A DNA stretch of 64,000 bases from positions 10,301,001 to 10,365,000 of the forward strand of contig OX419345.1 of NCBI GenBank assembly GCA_948470475.1, written 5' to 3'. The number at the start of each line of letters is the position of its first letter. Positions within the stretch are counted from its first letter, which is position 1. Made by a program: the position numbers and the translations under genes. Below the pieces are notes generated by a model. That model saw only the letters and a list, made by a program, of their open reading frames with translations. It made no database searches and was not told the origin of the DNA. Source of the DNA: Galaxea fascicularis. Lineage: Eukaryota > Cnidaria > Anthozoa > Scleractinia > Euphylliidae. Shown here piece after piece: positions 17,667-29,229 of this stretch.

Positions 17667-18370
17667 AATCACATTATAGTTACACAAGCAATGGAATATT
17701 AACCCGAACATGAATAACTTTCAACAATTTCACAAGTTTGGTGCCTTTTATACTGAAATTCGGCTAAGAAATCATTATCCTTTTACATTTTCTCTGTTTT
17801 AAGTACTACTGCTCCCCACTGTATGGTCTACTAAGTTGCCGTTAAGTCAGTTCATTATTCACTTTCACTTTATTCACCCTTCCTTAGATCTGTTACAATA
17901 ATCATCAGAAGAAAAAGAAAAACAGAGAAAATTGACATTATGGAATTATGTTTCTTAGGGAGGAAGCGCGAAGTGGCCAAAGGAGCAAAGGTTAGCCATT
18001 TGTAAATTTGAGGAGACAGAGAATCTGTGCTGCAAGAATCGCATAGCTAGATGATTTCTCGCCATCTGATTGGCTACCGAGGCGAAATTGTTCAGACTGG
18101 AATTTGAGACTTGAAAACGAGACAAACCGATATTGCACATAACAACGCAGACACAATTAGAAGCCATTGTTTCAGTTTACCAAGGAAAAACCAAACCGAA
18201 GTGAGGGAATAAAAGATTTCCCTTACGAGCACGGGGGACGTCTATCGCGAATGAAAAAATGACCAAGGTAGCTTGTTTCTCTTTTGATAAATAAGAAGCT
18301 ATGCGATTCAAGAAAAAATAATCACCTTATTCGTGAATTCCACGTGTAACTTTAAATCATGTGATTACTT

Positions 18371-18873
18371 ATTAATAATACACTTGAAAAAATAGACTAC
18401 TTAAAGCCTCAGCCCATACATTGACTACTGAGGTACGCAGAAGGCATTGCCCTCCATGTTCTGAAACTTGGAGAAGCTTCGAAAATATCCGGTTATCTTC
18501 GGAGATCACCGGAAGTGTTCGGGTAATCTTCGAAAATCTTCGGAAGTGTTCGGTTGATCTTCGGGAATTTTCGGAAGTGTTCGGGAAATCGTCGCAAGCT
18601 TTCGGGTGATCTTCGGTAGTCTTTGGAAGTATTCGGGCGATCTTCGGGAAAATTCGGAAGGTTTCGCACAATCTTCGGAATTCTTCGGAAGGTGTCGCAC
18701 AATCTTTGCGGTTCTTCGAAATGCGTTGGATGGCCTCTGGCAGTCTTCGTTTTAACTTCGGAAATCTTCGTTGTAAATTTGCACTGTGTTAAACGTTTCT
18801 GCACCGTGTTAACAAAAAATGCACTCCGTTTTAGCCAATCAGAACTGAGAAATTATTTTCAAGTGTATTATTA
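18371..18873. mobile_element. MITE carrying a 31-bp TTCGG minisatellite
   Basis: The terminal inverted repeat TAATAATACACTTGAAAA is present at both ends. Next to the right end is TTTAGCCAATCAGAACTGAG. The core (about 18478-18735) is an array of about eight diverged 31-bp units, each with three TTCGG pentamers about 10 bp apart. Long open frames across it in both strands are by-products of the repeat. The terminal region resembles that of the element at 52977-53463. Confidence 0.65.
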
Positions 18874-18875
18874 GG

Positions 18876-20520
18876 TCTGAAATTCAAAATCGAACAAGTG
18901 CGCAGCGCGAGTTCGATTTGAAATCACAAGCATGATTTTAAAATTGCAAGACACAAAGTTCAATTACCACTTTATGACACCCAATTTGAAATCACATAGG
19001 TTTTTGCCAGTATTAATATTTATTTAATGTTCACTTCAGAAAAACCAGCAATTTGGGAATGAATTGCACTGTTGGGAGCCAATCAGATTTCCAAATGGAT
19101 GTAATAAAACGTAGAATCCCCTCGTCGAGTGATTAATTTTCTTATAGAGTTTATGTGTAAGCCCCTTAGTAGAATTAATAGGCTCTTGAAGCAAACAAGT
19201 TTTCAAATATGTTCAACATGGTTTCTTGCTTTTCAGTTTTTATTTCTTTTAAGTTTCCCTGCCCATATACCGTTTATACTAACTCAAATATCATCACTCC
19301 CCTAAAGGACTTTGTTTTCTTTTCAGAGGGGGTGTTGAATACGCCAACATTCTGGCAGGTGATGTTGCATCAAAGTGGAGTGAGGCGCAGTGGAATGGGA
19401 TCATCAACAAAATACTGTGATCAAGTAAGAACGATCTGTTTTGGGATGGGGGAGGAAGGAAAGGGCAGACGGGGTGCGGGTCTTCATAGCTGAAAATTCC
19501 CTAAAAAGGTTTTGCTTTGCTTTTAAATCAACAATTCTTTTTTTAAATATATATATATATATTTCAAATCTGAATAGAAACAATGGCAGTGCTATTTTTA
19601 AGGGAGGGCTATAGTAGACGTTTTGGTGGGAAATCGTGCGCAACCCGCAGGCTCGTGAAATGGCACCTGTTTTCAGGTCCCTTCCGCCAAGAGTATTATT
19701 CTGTTTCCAGAATATGTTTTTCAGAAAAACCTGATTCTGTGTATTGTTACAAGGATAGCCCTAAACCACAGGCGTACACTCTGTGACTGAATGTTATGGT
19801 GTTAGGAGTTAAGATAAAGTTCTGTTGAAATTTATCAGCCGCTCCGGTAAAACAGAAAACAACTAAATCTTCCACCAGACCAGTTGTGGCAACTGACTTG
19901 TATACAGCGAATCCCCGCAGTATTAAAATTATGTATTTGTCGCGGTTCCCTTTCACAGCTATTTTGCAGCATGGTTATAAGCATTTCACCGAAAGCAGTC
20001 TTTCGTTTTTTTCTTTCCCAGGATTGAAAAAAGAGGAGGAGATCTTGACCTGATTAAAGAAAAATCTGTTCTCGTAGTCTAATGAGAAATAAAAGAGAGA
20101 GACTGGATTAGATTCCTTTGATTTTAACAGATTAACAACTCGTAAGCTCTGGTTAGGACTGTCTTGTTTGTTCATCATAAAGTTCAAATTATCTGCTAAA
20201 ATTTTAAATTGAAAATTTTCTTCGAAATCGGTCTTTAAGCTATCTGCGGGAGAGGTTGAACTGCGAGCAGAGTCTCTTTGAGATCTGCCTAGAAGAGGAA
20301 GAAGACTGCTGACGGCCTCGACACATTCTCGTCCCCAGAGCCTCCGTTTCTTTTGGTCACGTGGTCGGAGAAACGGGGTAACGGAAGGCTCTGGTAGCGG
20401 CAATTACCGGATGTCCGTAAATCATGGACATCCCGTAGCGCATGTCTAATTTTTGCCAGCTAATCTGCTGATGTTCAGAAACTAATCCTTAGGGAGGGAA
20501 GAGACGGGAAACTACACAAT
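18876..20520. other. Stretch without a recognised gene
   Basis: AT-rich, with a short (TA)n tract near 19545-19561 and no exon-like pattern that I can support. Confidence 0.5.
20335..20394. repeat. 60-bp imperfect hairpin
   Basis: CCAGAGCCTCCGTTTC pairs with GGTAACGGAAGGCTCTGG across a loop of about 25 bp containing CACGTG. No element boundary was found. Confidence 0.5.
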
Positions 20521-20529
20521 GTAGTCAAG

Positions 20530-20718
20530 ATGGCCTCCTTCGTGTCAGATGGATTCCAAGAAGCGTTGAGAGAGTCTCTCAACGCAAGGTGGTTTGATTT
20601 TAAACAAAGAACAGAAAGCTGCCTCGTATGCCGTTACTTTGAAAAAGCAAGATTGTTTATGTATTTTACCGACGGGCTTGGAAAGTCCTCACGAGGATTT
20701 ATATCTATTTTTTTTTAA
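20530..20718 (+). pseudogene. Fragment resembling the N-terminus of a RecQ-like helicase
   Basis: 62 residues starting MASFVSDGFQEALRESLNAR, then FDFKQRTESCLVC and MYFTDGLGKSS. The layout (short helix, FKxxQ, about 20 residues, then a GKS box) recalls the N-terminus of multicopy RecQ-like helicases in cnidarians, where the box reads TGxGKS. Here the Walker A loop is altered and the frame ends in a T run. Fragment only, weakly supported. Confidence 0.3.
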
Positions 20719-20929
20719 AAGCGCGCCAAAGAGGGCTCGCCCGCGGCATGCGGGCCGGAAGTAAAATGGAATGCGTAGTGCTTTGTGATTTTTATTTCTG
20801 CTGCGCATTCATTTTTTGTCAGCCAATGAAAAAATTCGAATTTCTTGGAGCGTCCAGAGCCACTCGTCAACAACATTTTAAGACGACTGCTTCTGGGGAC
20901 GAGAATGGCCTCGACAATAAGCCAGTTCG

Positions 20930-21127
20930 GTGTTTCAAAAAACATGTGCGCGCGTCGGGACAAAATGAAACATATAATTTTCTTCTTTTGTCATGCAAAA
21001 TACTTGCACGGATTTGCATTAAAAAACTTTTTTTAAAAATCTTTTATTTTTTTTTATTTTTAAGATATGCTTGATTTTATCCCGACGTGCGCAGGTGTTT
21101 TTTGAAACTCCGAACTGGCTTGTACCT
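20930..21127. mobile_element. Foldback element with about 55-bp arms
   Basis: Left arm AAGCCAGTTCGGTGTTTCAA onward (20930-20985) is the reverse complement of the right arm ending CCGAACTGGCTTGT (21066-21125). They are separated by about 85 bp of AT-rich sequence. Open frames crossing it on both strands share the same peptide, which explains their apparent similarity. Confidence 0.6.
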
Positions 21128-21559
21128 GTTGAGCGTGCTCCAAATTCAAATGTAACCGTGCCTTGCTCAGCCTCGCTTTCAAACAAAGCAGCCGCCATGT
21201 TTGTCAAAAGACTGCAAACAACATGGCGTGGGCGCGGAAAAAGGCAGCGATTCTTAAAAGTGATTATGTGCAACAGTAGAAAAACTGGTTCACAAGTTCG
21301 AAGCTGGACTGACTCATCCACTTCCTTCGATGAACGGCAAATCAAATAACGTCGAGGCCGTTAGCAGAATATCCTTCCTCCTACCGATTTTTCCAAGAGG
21401 ATCGAAGGAGATTCTGTTTGCAGAGTAAGGTAACGCTCGCCGTGGATTGAGTTGATTGACTATTACAAAATTAGTAACCCTTTAGAATTGATAGCAAAAT
21501 CAAATGAAGATGTGAACGCAACAATATGCAATTGCGTGAAGAAGCCTGAAAAAAATTCC

Positions 21560-21634
21560 GGACTTCAACGGGGTTTGAACCCGTGACCTCGTGATACCGG
21601 TGCGGCGATCTAACCAACTGAGTTATGAAGCCAC
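21560..21634 (-). repeat. tRNA-derived sequence (SINE head or tRNA pseudogene)
   Basis: Minus strand, 5' GGCTTCATAACTCAGTTGG (A box), then GGTCACGGGTTCAAACCCCG (T arm and B box), ending GAAGTCC. The D and T arms and a near-complete acceptor stem are visible. The anticodon loop lacks U33 in the expected place and the anticodon stem pairs poorly, so I do not call a functional tRNA. Confidence 0.55.
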
Positions 21635-21750
21635 TGACGTTGGGAACAGCTCAGTTGTAGGTTCATATTGAATTGATGTTAAAACTGGACTTTGCTCAGT
21701 GTTTCTTATAATTATGTTTCATCAGACTACTGAATTATCCATTTCCAATG

Positions 21751-21772
21751 TTTCTTTCTTTCTTTCTTTCTT
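21751..21772. repeat. (TTTC)n microsatellite
   Basis: About five TTTC units. Confidence 0.9.
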
Positions 21773-21787
21773 AATACCGATTCTTAA

Positions 21788-22040
21788 GGCTGGTTTGCAC
21801 TAGCGGCGGAGTCGGAGTCGTACGAGTGCTTACGACCAAGTAAAAATCGACGGCCATGAGGTGGGGAGAATGGCGGGCGTACTGAAACACCCACGGCTGG
21901 AGACCGAGTCGTAAGCGGAGTAGGAAAAAAATGGCAACGTTCCGATTCCGACGATTATGACTCCGCTTTTCGATTTTTCACTTGGTCGTAAGCGCTTTTA
22001 CGACTCCGACTAAGACTCCGACTCCGCCGCTAGTTGAAAA
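21788..22040. mobile_element. MITE with GGAGTCGGAGTC inverted ends
   Basis: Left CTAGCGGCGGAGTCGGAGTC and right (reverse complement) CTAGCGGCGGAGTCGGAGTC are identical. Inside, CTTACGACCAAGT is also mirrored. About 250 bp, non-coding. The outer left flank TTAAGGCTGGTTT resembles the end of the next element at 22111. Confidence 0.65.
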
Positions 22041-22110
22041 ATACCACTGAGCTGTGACTGAATTTTCAATAATACGGATAGCAACATACTCTTACAAAGT
22101 TGTTGTTTAA

Positions 22111-22571
22111 GGCTGGTTTCCATATGATCGTTCCGATCGCTACGATCGCTATGATTGTTGCGATCGCTGTGATATAGATCGCTGAAAAAAATAGTTCATC
22201 GATCGTAACGATTGATGGTTTCCATATGATCGCTGCGATCGTTAAGATCGCTAAGGAAGTAAATGAAGGACATTGTTTGCGCCACGCGTCAAATTCAACA
22301 TGGCGGCTGTGAATCGTCGACTCCTGCTTGTAGCTTGTGTTTTTTTTCTACTTATCGGTGTACAAGACGTAGAAAGCGACGTGAAAGACAAAGCCCCATA
22401 GATTTTGGGTTCGAGAGACCTGCCAGAAGTATTTTGCTGTCGGAAACGCAGTGCATTCTGGTATTTTTGCTGTCGCTACGATCGTTGGAGAAGTGGTTTC
22501 CATATGATCGCTGCGATCGCTGACTTTTTTTTCAGCGATCGCAGATCGTAGCGATCATATGGAAACCAGCC
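22111..22571. mobile_element. Nested MITE with GATCG-rich inverted repeats
   Basis: The terminal repeat GGCTGGTTTCCATATGATCG is mirrored exactly at the right end. Two further copies of TGGTTTCCATATGATCGC lie inside (22215 and 22495), so it looks like two terminal blocks enclosing a 230-bp centre. The centre contains a short ORF (22300-22401). Blocks are full of CGATCG-type palindromes. Confidence 0.65.
22300..22401 (+). CDS. 33-residue ORF with a signal-peptide-like start, inside a MITE
   Basis: ATGGCGGCT context. The peptide begins MAAVNRRLLLVACVFFLLIG, i.e. a basic n-region and a hydrophobic core, followed by an acidic stretch and a stop. In the next frame the same DNA gives an Arg-rich run. 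A hydrophobic leader followed by poly-Arg is also how many cnidarian Harbinger (HARBI1-like) transposases begin, so this may be a decayed transposase first exon retained by a non-autonomous derivative. Secreted micropeptide is the alternative. Weak evidence either way. Confidence 0.25.
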   Translation: MAAVNRRLLLVACVFFLLIGVQDVESDVKDKAP

Positions 22572-23162
22572 TTCACTTGATCTGCTGCCGAGGACATAAT
22601 TACAGGCGAACCTCACCGCAACGACAGGTACGTGCCCCTTATCGAAAGATCCCTCAACTCGTTTCTGCCTGTAAGATGGAAAGAGGAGTTTTACTATCAC
22701 AAGGACGACCATTCAGGTCAGTACATTTTAGGTTTCTATTATTTTATTTCCACCAAACACACGTTTAAAAAATACGACCACAACAAAAACTAAAGTGGAA
22801 GAGGTTAGGCTGAATTTCCTTGGAACTTTCAATCCTTACCCCCAACTTTCTCTTAAACGGGTTACAAGACATTTGAAGATTTTACCACGTCCAGACGGTT
22901 TTTTCAAACGCATGCATATTTTGCCGACGACTATAATAACTTCCACTTAAGTCAGTCGACTCTTCTGTGGCCGAAAAAGGAAAAGGCAAGGAAAGAAAAT
23001 GAAATTTGTCAGTGATGAACTTCGCGGGGACCTTTCTTTGTCCAGTTTGAAAGCGACATAATCAAAAAACGGTGGAGAGCTTCACATAGTCAATTTAAAC
23101 ACTGAAATGTGGTTAAGTTGGCAAGACAATTTAGGGTTGTAGTACACAACGGAAACTTTACG

Positions 23163-23264
23163 AGGCCTGCAAGTGAAGGCACGTCGTAACCCACTGAGGT
23201 AAGCAGCCGACCAACAGGTAACCTCTGGGTGTCTGTATCGTACGGCCACGGAAAATCTGTTGAA
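23163..23264 (-). repeat. Dispersed 100-bp repeat, copy A
   Basis: Shares AGGCCTGCAAGTGAAGGCAC, CCAACAGGTAA and CTGGGTGT with copy C at 36210, and a shorter core with copy B at 26408. All three copies have the same orientation. Read on the minus strand, each keeps Y-[RK]-H-P in an open frame, so a coding origin is possible. Confidence 0.55.
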
Positions 23265-24507
23265 ATGGCCGAGTTTTAACACTAGTATGTCAGAATGTGT
23301 TTGTAGCACTCGTCTCCTTATGTGTTAAGTTGTCTTTTTTCTTATCAATCAAGTCATAAAAACACAGACTTATTATACTGCAAGGTTTTTAGCGTTAACT
23401 AATTCTGGTTGAAAATTAATATTTTTACTGCTCTGACGCTGAGGTCTTTGTTGACCGCTGACATTCAACCTTTGCGCGCCTTTTACGTGCAAAGTAACTT
23501 CGGTTATACGAAAGAGAAAGAAGAAAAAATCCTTACGATTTCAAGCCAATGCTAAATAATTCAATTAAGCAATGACTAGTGGATCAGAAAATGCTAGTAA
23601 GTGTACAGATCAAGTGAATTCGTCCTTCTTTGTCATTATTGTGTACAAGAGCAGAACCGATTTTATTTGGCCCAAGCCGATTTAATTACGTTTTCAGCAG
23701 TTGCTTTCAATGTTTGCTTCTTACCAAGTCTCGTTTTAGATTGTCAAATTCTTAAATACCTTTTGTTGTTCAGTTTACTCATTCATGAGGTCTGGCTCGG
23801 AAAACACGATCGATCTAAAGTTTGTAGGCTCTTTTGCTAGCTAATGCACTCAACTCCATACACAGCCAAGGCCTTAGCGCCATATCCTTTGTACTCGGAA
23901 TTTCATAGTCACATTGAGAAGGGGAACCCTTGAGCTTAAGTAAAACAATAAACGTTTGTAGTGATTGTCATATCTCACTCTTCGTCTATAATTTTCGCGC
24001 TGCGCAGGAGATAAACGATCATAGGTCTCTTTTCTTTTCTCTCCGGCCTCACGTGTCTGTGTGGAGGAGTGGTTTTGTAAGTAGCTATCGTGGGCGGCCT
24101 TGCTGCGTAAACCAGGCCAGGCAATATTTTTAGTTTCTTGTTAGTGATAAAGAGAGGATCAGTTGACACACTCAGCTTGTGTCGGATCAGTGGAATCATC
24201 AGTGAAATAATTATTTAAGGGGTATAGATGAAAGTAACTGCCGACAATTTCATCAATGAGTCTCGAGGACTGTCAAACCTGATTGCGTATTCAAAAGACT
24301 TAAAAAACTAAAGAAAATACGTTCAATTTTACAATCGAGTGTCATGCATGGTATTTCATAAACTATCGGTAGATACGTATTAGTAATCGCATGATCGAGG
24401 CCGAGTAAAATTAAGGATTAATCATCACGCGTGTTTTCAGAAGTTGCCGAAATTGCCCGAGTCGCGCAGTTGCCCGAGTTAACGAGGAAACATGCAATTA
24501 CTTGTTT

Positions 24508-24805
24508 ATCACTAATAGGGCAAATTAATTAGGGAATCGTGCATGCAGTTTATTCACTTCTCATTGGAGCCCACTTAATGCGAATACAAATTTCAATCAA
24601 ATCTAACCAACCAATCAATTCAATGAGATTTAACCGAAGTCCTGGCCAAAAACAAAAAACAGATTTTGTTCCAAATGAATCACGTTGGCCATTGTAAAGT
24701 TTGTTTGAACTGATTTACAAAAAACATAGTAATCGGCCCTCTTGATTACTATAGATGCCCTCTGTCTCAGCCAATCAGCGTTCAGTAATTTTGCCCTTTA
24801 GTGGG
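24508..24805. mobile_element. Possible MITE
   Basis: ATCACTAATAGGGCAAATTA at the left is mirrored with mismatches by TAATTTTGCCCTTTAGTGGG at the right. AGCCAATCAGCGTTC lies next to the right end, similar in placement to the element at 18371. Confidence 0.4.
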
Positions 24806-25844
24806 AAAGGCTATTAAACCATGCGTTAAAAAAACCTCAAATGTTCTTTTATTCAGAATCTTGTCCAAAAAACAAATGTGCTAATAGATTCCGATTTTTA
24901 GTTCGTATCTCACAGACGTAACCCTTTTCAGGAATTTGGAAGTCGTTAGAGTAAATACAAACGTTTCTTCACCGGTGTGGTTCTCGATAAAAGCAGTTTA
25001 ACATACGTTTCACCGTAGTTTACCAACCACAAGAACCGAAAACGATTGGGAAGAATGTTCTTTTAGGCACTTAAAGCACATCAAACGTTGGACTGAGATG
25101 AAAATAGGCTGGTCCTTAAAGAGAGCGACTTCTTCTTACGGATCAAAATCCGCAAAATTTTGCCAACGATTCTGGTCTTCGGGGACTCAACAGCCCACGC
25201 GGACGAAACGGGAGAAAAGCACGTTTCGACACTCAAGTGGAAACAGTACAAGTACATCATGTTACGTGTTCTTTTAACTGAATGACGTCCCTAACGCAAA
25301 AGTAAAAACCAATGAACGAACTTCTGAAACTTTGTGTCGCGTTGCTTTACAAGAAAACTTGAGCTTCGCACGACTCGACTGAAAGGCCTCGGTGCCTGTT
25401 TATATTTTCGTGTAATAAGCCAGTCATTACCTTTCCCTAAGTGACGGGTTTGATAAATAGACAGCTGTGAAACTTTTTTTCCTGCTTTTTCCTAAAGTGA
25501 TTGGCGTTTTTCTAACGATTTCCTGCTGATCTTGATTCAGCAGGTTTCAAAACTGCTTGCTGCTCCGAGTGACAACTTCACGAAATATTTTCAGTAAACA
25601 CGTTCACCCCCAAAACGTCAATGCGTTTTGAACCTTCAAATGATGAACACCGAGACTATTGCAAACATGAAATCATGTATCAAATCTTTGTGGTACACGT
25701 TCTCGTCACCTTCTACTTGATCTCCTTATTGTAATATTCACGTTTGACAAATGTTTGCACAATACAGTCAAACAATTTTAGCCAGCCAGTAAACTAGGTA
25801 AGTTGTTTTCCTTCGCTGGCCACAGTTGCGCAACAGGGTAAATA

Positions 25845-25886
25845 GTCGTTGTACTATTTAGCTGGCAGCTAAATAGTACAACGACG
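25845..25886. repeat. Perfect 19-bp hairpin
   Basis: GTCGTTGTACTATTTAGCT and its exact reverse complement are separated by 3 bases. No T run follows, so it is not a simple terminator. Confidence 0.8.
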
Positions 25887-26407
25887 AAACTCGACCAAAC
25901 TTCATGTTTCCGATCGTTAAAAAGAGTATTTTGGCTCACCAAACCTCGCTGTAGTGTAGTGTTTTAAGAAAACACTATTTTGTAACTGTCTACCTAGCCT
26001 TCTTTATTCAGTTTCAAGTCAACAGGAAATTACTGATGCCGGCTGCAAATCGCAGAAAACCACAAAACGCATAACCCTTGACTTTTTCATCACTGAAGGA
26101 TAAACGTTTCAGAAGAAAACCCACTGCATATTGTTCTGTGAGTAGAGGGTCGCCAAATACTCTTTCTATGATTGCTTTTCACATGAGATTGTTAGGTTAG
26201 CAACACTCAATTTTCCTTTCCCTTTTTATGTCAGCAAATGAACAGAAAAGACAATAGAAAAGTTGTGTCGTCGAGAAAGGTTATAAATGAAAGTTAAAAC
26301 AATTTAATCTAAATGATAAAATGTAGTTGACGCAGTCTAGTTAGCTCAGACAAAAGGATAAAAAAGACAAAAAAAGATTGTCTGTTTTTTAATGATAATG
26401 ACGTTTG

Positions 26408-26497
26408 CGGCCTGGAATTGAAGGCACGCCACAGCCTGCTGCGCTGTGACGCAAAATGTGGGTGCTTATATTGTGCTGCTAACAAACATCTGTTGCA
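26408..26497 (-). repeat. Dispersed 100-bp repeat, copy B
   Basis: More diverged copy: GGCCTGGAATTGAAGGCACG, GGGTGCTTATATTGTGC and AACATCTGTTG align with copies A and C. Confidence 0.45.
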
Positions 26498-28779
26498 TGT
26501 TTTGTTCTTGATAGCAGCTGTTAATTTTTCCAAAACTCCTCTATTCCGGCTATACTCAGATTTTTCTTTATGGTAATTCAAAACACTAATTAGCAGCAAC
26601 ATCGCAATGTAACTCTTTAATGATTCTCTACAGATTTTTCGAATTTGCGTTACTGTTATTCGCTTGCCCCAAGAACACATTTACAAAACCCCTGAGGGGA
26701 TTGAGAATTTAAGTTGTCAGATAAATTTGTGTTACGTGAAGACAGAAGAGAAACCACCTAAAGGCATAAAGGAATACAGAAAGAGCAGAGAGAGTGGTCA
26801 TTTCTTTGTCGCTGATTGGCTGGGAGCAAGGCAATACTCCACGCAGCCTTCAACAGTTACTGGCTCTTTTTCCTTTTATTGCTAACTGTGTTGACCACCA
26901 AACACTGATTCACCGCTCATTTTTCGTTTAGACCTCGACAGATCTTTTCATTTACCACTTCTCCTTTATTTGTGTTCAATAGTAGAAATAAGGGGCAAAA
27001 TTAAGTGTCCCATTGTTCATTGTTTCGGAAAACTTTGGTAACCATTCACAGGGACAATTAAAAGAGTTTACGATTGTCTGAAGCACGTGTTCATCATTCG
27101 CACAGCTTCGCAACCGTATGGAGGAATCCACTGAGAGAAATTAGCATTTTAGTTCTGTTTTCGATCCAAGAACCGATGGATTCCCTCTGATTTTCAGTTA
27201 CATTTATCACAAATTATTGAAGAAAATTGTTAAATGAACAAGAAAGACAATCAGCTGCTAGAATTAAATTAACTGGGTTACTGACGCTACTAAATATAAG
27301 TCTCTTTTCAGTTGGGTTAAGGAGTAAAAAATTCGAGGTATCTTAGCCAAAGGAACCACGTTTTTTTTAGTCACCGCAAAAGGAATAGGTTTTGGCTGTA
27401 ACATTAGTCGCGTCATACGATTAGCATCAACCTCCTTCAGCCGAGGTGATCTGTACACATAGTTACTGCTTAAACAAAAATGTCGGGAAAACTCAGTTGA
27501 AAACTCTCAACCCTCGTGAAAGAAGAATAAAATCCCCAAGGCCAAGTCAGTTAAAGGAACCGTGTTTTATTTGACATAACACAAATACTCACAATCAAGA
27601 AAAACTTCTGAAACTTTATAGCCGGTGCGTTAAGCTACTTAGCACCGAGGTGTCATTGCTGTCAGAGATGAGGGCATTGTCCTCTTGTCCGTTGTTCTGT
27701 CGTCTTCGCCAGTGGTACACCTTTTCTGAACCTACGCATCACCCTGGATGCCGTACACACGACTGTACGAACATGACTCTACTTTATAGCCTCGTGTTGC
27801 ATGGAACTGCTTGAAAAATAACAAGTCACCTATTATAATTTCCCTCATGTGGGCAATTAAAAAACCATCTCAAGTGATGGCTTCAGTTAGAAATCAATCA
27901 GGGCTGAAACGTTTACTTCTGTCGTTTACTTCTTCCTACATGTTTGCATAGTTAACGCTAAACATGTTGAGCTATGTACGGTTATTGCGCCATACACGCA
28001 AACGTAATTGTGTTTTCAATACACATTTTTGAAATTTTGTTTAGTGGGTTAATAACTTTATAATTCGAAACCTTCGCTCCAAACGTACGTTAAGTCCATG
28101 CACTCAGCTAGGTTACTCTGTGTTTTCTCTACTCCTTCTAAATTGAGAGATTGTTTCAATCTGGTGTTCACTTTAGTGTGCACACTTCGTTTTCTCAAGT
28201 TTTGTGATTGATGACGTTAACTGGTCGGTGGATTCCGTGTAACACGTTCTAAAACCATTTGGGATATTCTAAAACGCACTTTCTGGAACAAATGAGATAA
28301 TTCGTCAATATTTGTGCCTGAAAAAAATCAGATTTTTGGCGATAAATACTTTGTTTGGTCATTTTTTTGCCTAATTGGTGTAATGTATGGTAGAAGTGTT
28401 TCTTTTCTGTGGGTTTATTGCCAACTCTTACCGAATTTCAGTATGTTCATCGTAAATTAAATCTTTAACCTTTTTACCAACTGTGCATGTTCGACGACCA
28501 TTGTACTGACCTGATTTTAACGAAAATGGCGGTCTCTTGACATTAGTGTAGAAAACATGGTGTACATCAGGAGTTACTGCCATTTTCATCCAAATAGAAA
28601 GAGATGAAGATTTTTAGGGGGTAATAAAAATCATCATTCACAGTTTTCAGAACATGAAAACAGTTTAAATAAATCTTGCAATGATTAGAGAAAAAGGAAA
28701 CAAGAGATCAAGAAATCTCTTTTATCCTTCACTGGAGTAAGGAGAAGAAACGAGGAATTTTCATTCTTTGAGCTAAATA

Positions 28780-29210
28780 AAAGGAACGTGGAAATTTCCA
28801 TGTTCCTTTTATGTAGACCTGTGAAAGGAACATGGAAATTTCCAAACCCCTTTTACATTAAGCTTGTGAAAGGAACATGGAAATTTCCAAGCCCCTTTAC
28901 GTTAAGCCTGTGGAAGGAACATGGAAATTTCCAAACCCCTCTGCGTTAAGCCTGTGAAAGGAACATGGAAATTGCCAAACCCCTTTACGTTAAGCCTGTG
29001 AAAGGAACATGGAAATTTCCAAACCCCTCTGCGTTAAGCCTGTGAAAAGAACATGGACATTTCCATGTTCCTCAGCTTTATTTGAGCTAAATAAAAGAAC
29101 ACGGAAATTCCTTTTCATTTGAGCTGCATGAACATGGAAATTTCCAAGTAGTTTTAATTTATAGCTCAAATGAAAGGTACGTGGAGATTTCCATGTTCGT
29201 TCGCATCGTG
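28780..29210. repeat. 44-bp satellite array with kappaB-like palindromes, array 1
   Basis: About nine units. Where regular the period is exactly 44 bp (unit starts at 28866, 28910, 28954, 28998, 29042). Each unit contains GGAACATGGAAATTTCCAAA or a variant. The palindrome GGAAATTTCC is intact in six units and altered by one base in others. The array is bordered by TTTGAGCTAAATAAAAG on the left, and related mirrored sequence (TTATAGCTCAAATG) near the right. Long frames across it are repeat artefacts. Confidence 0.85.
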
Positions 29211-29229
29211 CAGGGTAAAAGTCTTTTAC

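Larger units (their letters stand above)
14908..18370. other. Gene-poor stretch with MITEs and one possible first exon
   Basis: Apart from the elements listed separately, only one coding-like signal is seen. At 16611 an ATG opens MAVKRQRGLAEMWQLAAPKT followed by basic residues and a possible GT donor near 16685. This resembles the first exon of repetitive zinc-finger/hAT-type proteins, but no following exon was recognised. A GC-rich palindrome lies at about 16781-16802 (GGCAAGGCCCGAAGGGCCTTGC-like). Nothing else is supported. Confidence 0.4.
22600..28775. other. Gene-poor stretch
   Basis: No exon with convincing splice sites or motifs. Contains two copies of a dispersed repeat (23163, 26408), one MITE-like pair (24508-24805) and a hairpin (25845). 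Promoter or distal regulatory content cannot be judged from sequence alone. Confidence 0.45.

Noticed and set aside
18372..18804. Overlapping ORFs on both strands rich in Arg/Pro/Phe
   Set aside because: Produced by the 31-bp TTCGG minisatellite, whose units suppress stops in several frames.
21560..21634. Functional tRNA gene
   Set aside because: Arms are good, but the anticodon loop lacks U33 in position and the anticodon stem pairs poorly.
28780..29210. CRISPR-like array
   Set aside because: Regular repeats, but there are no unique spacers, units are diverged tandem copies, and the genome is eukaryotic.
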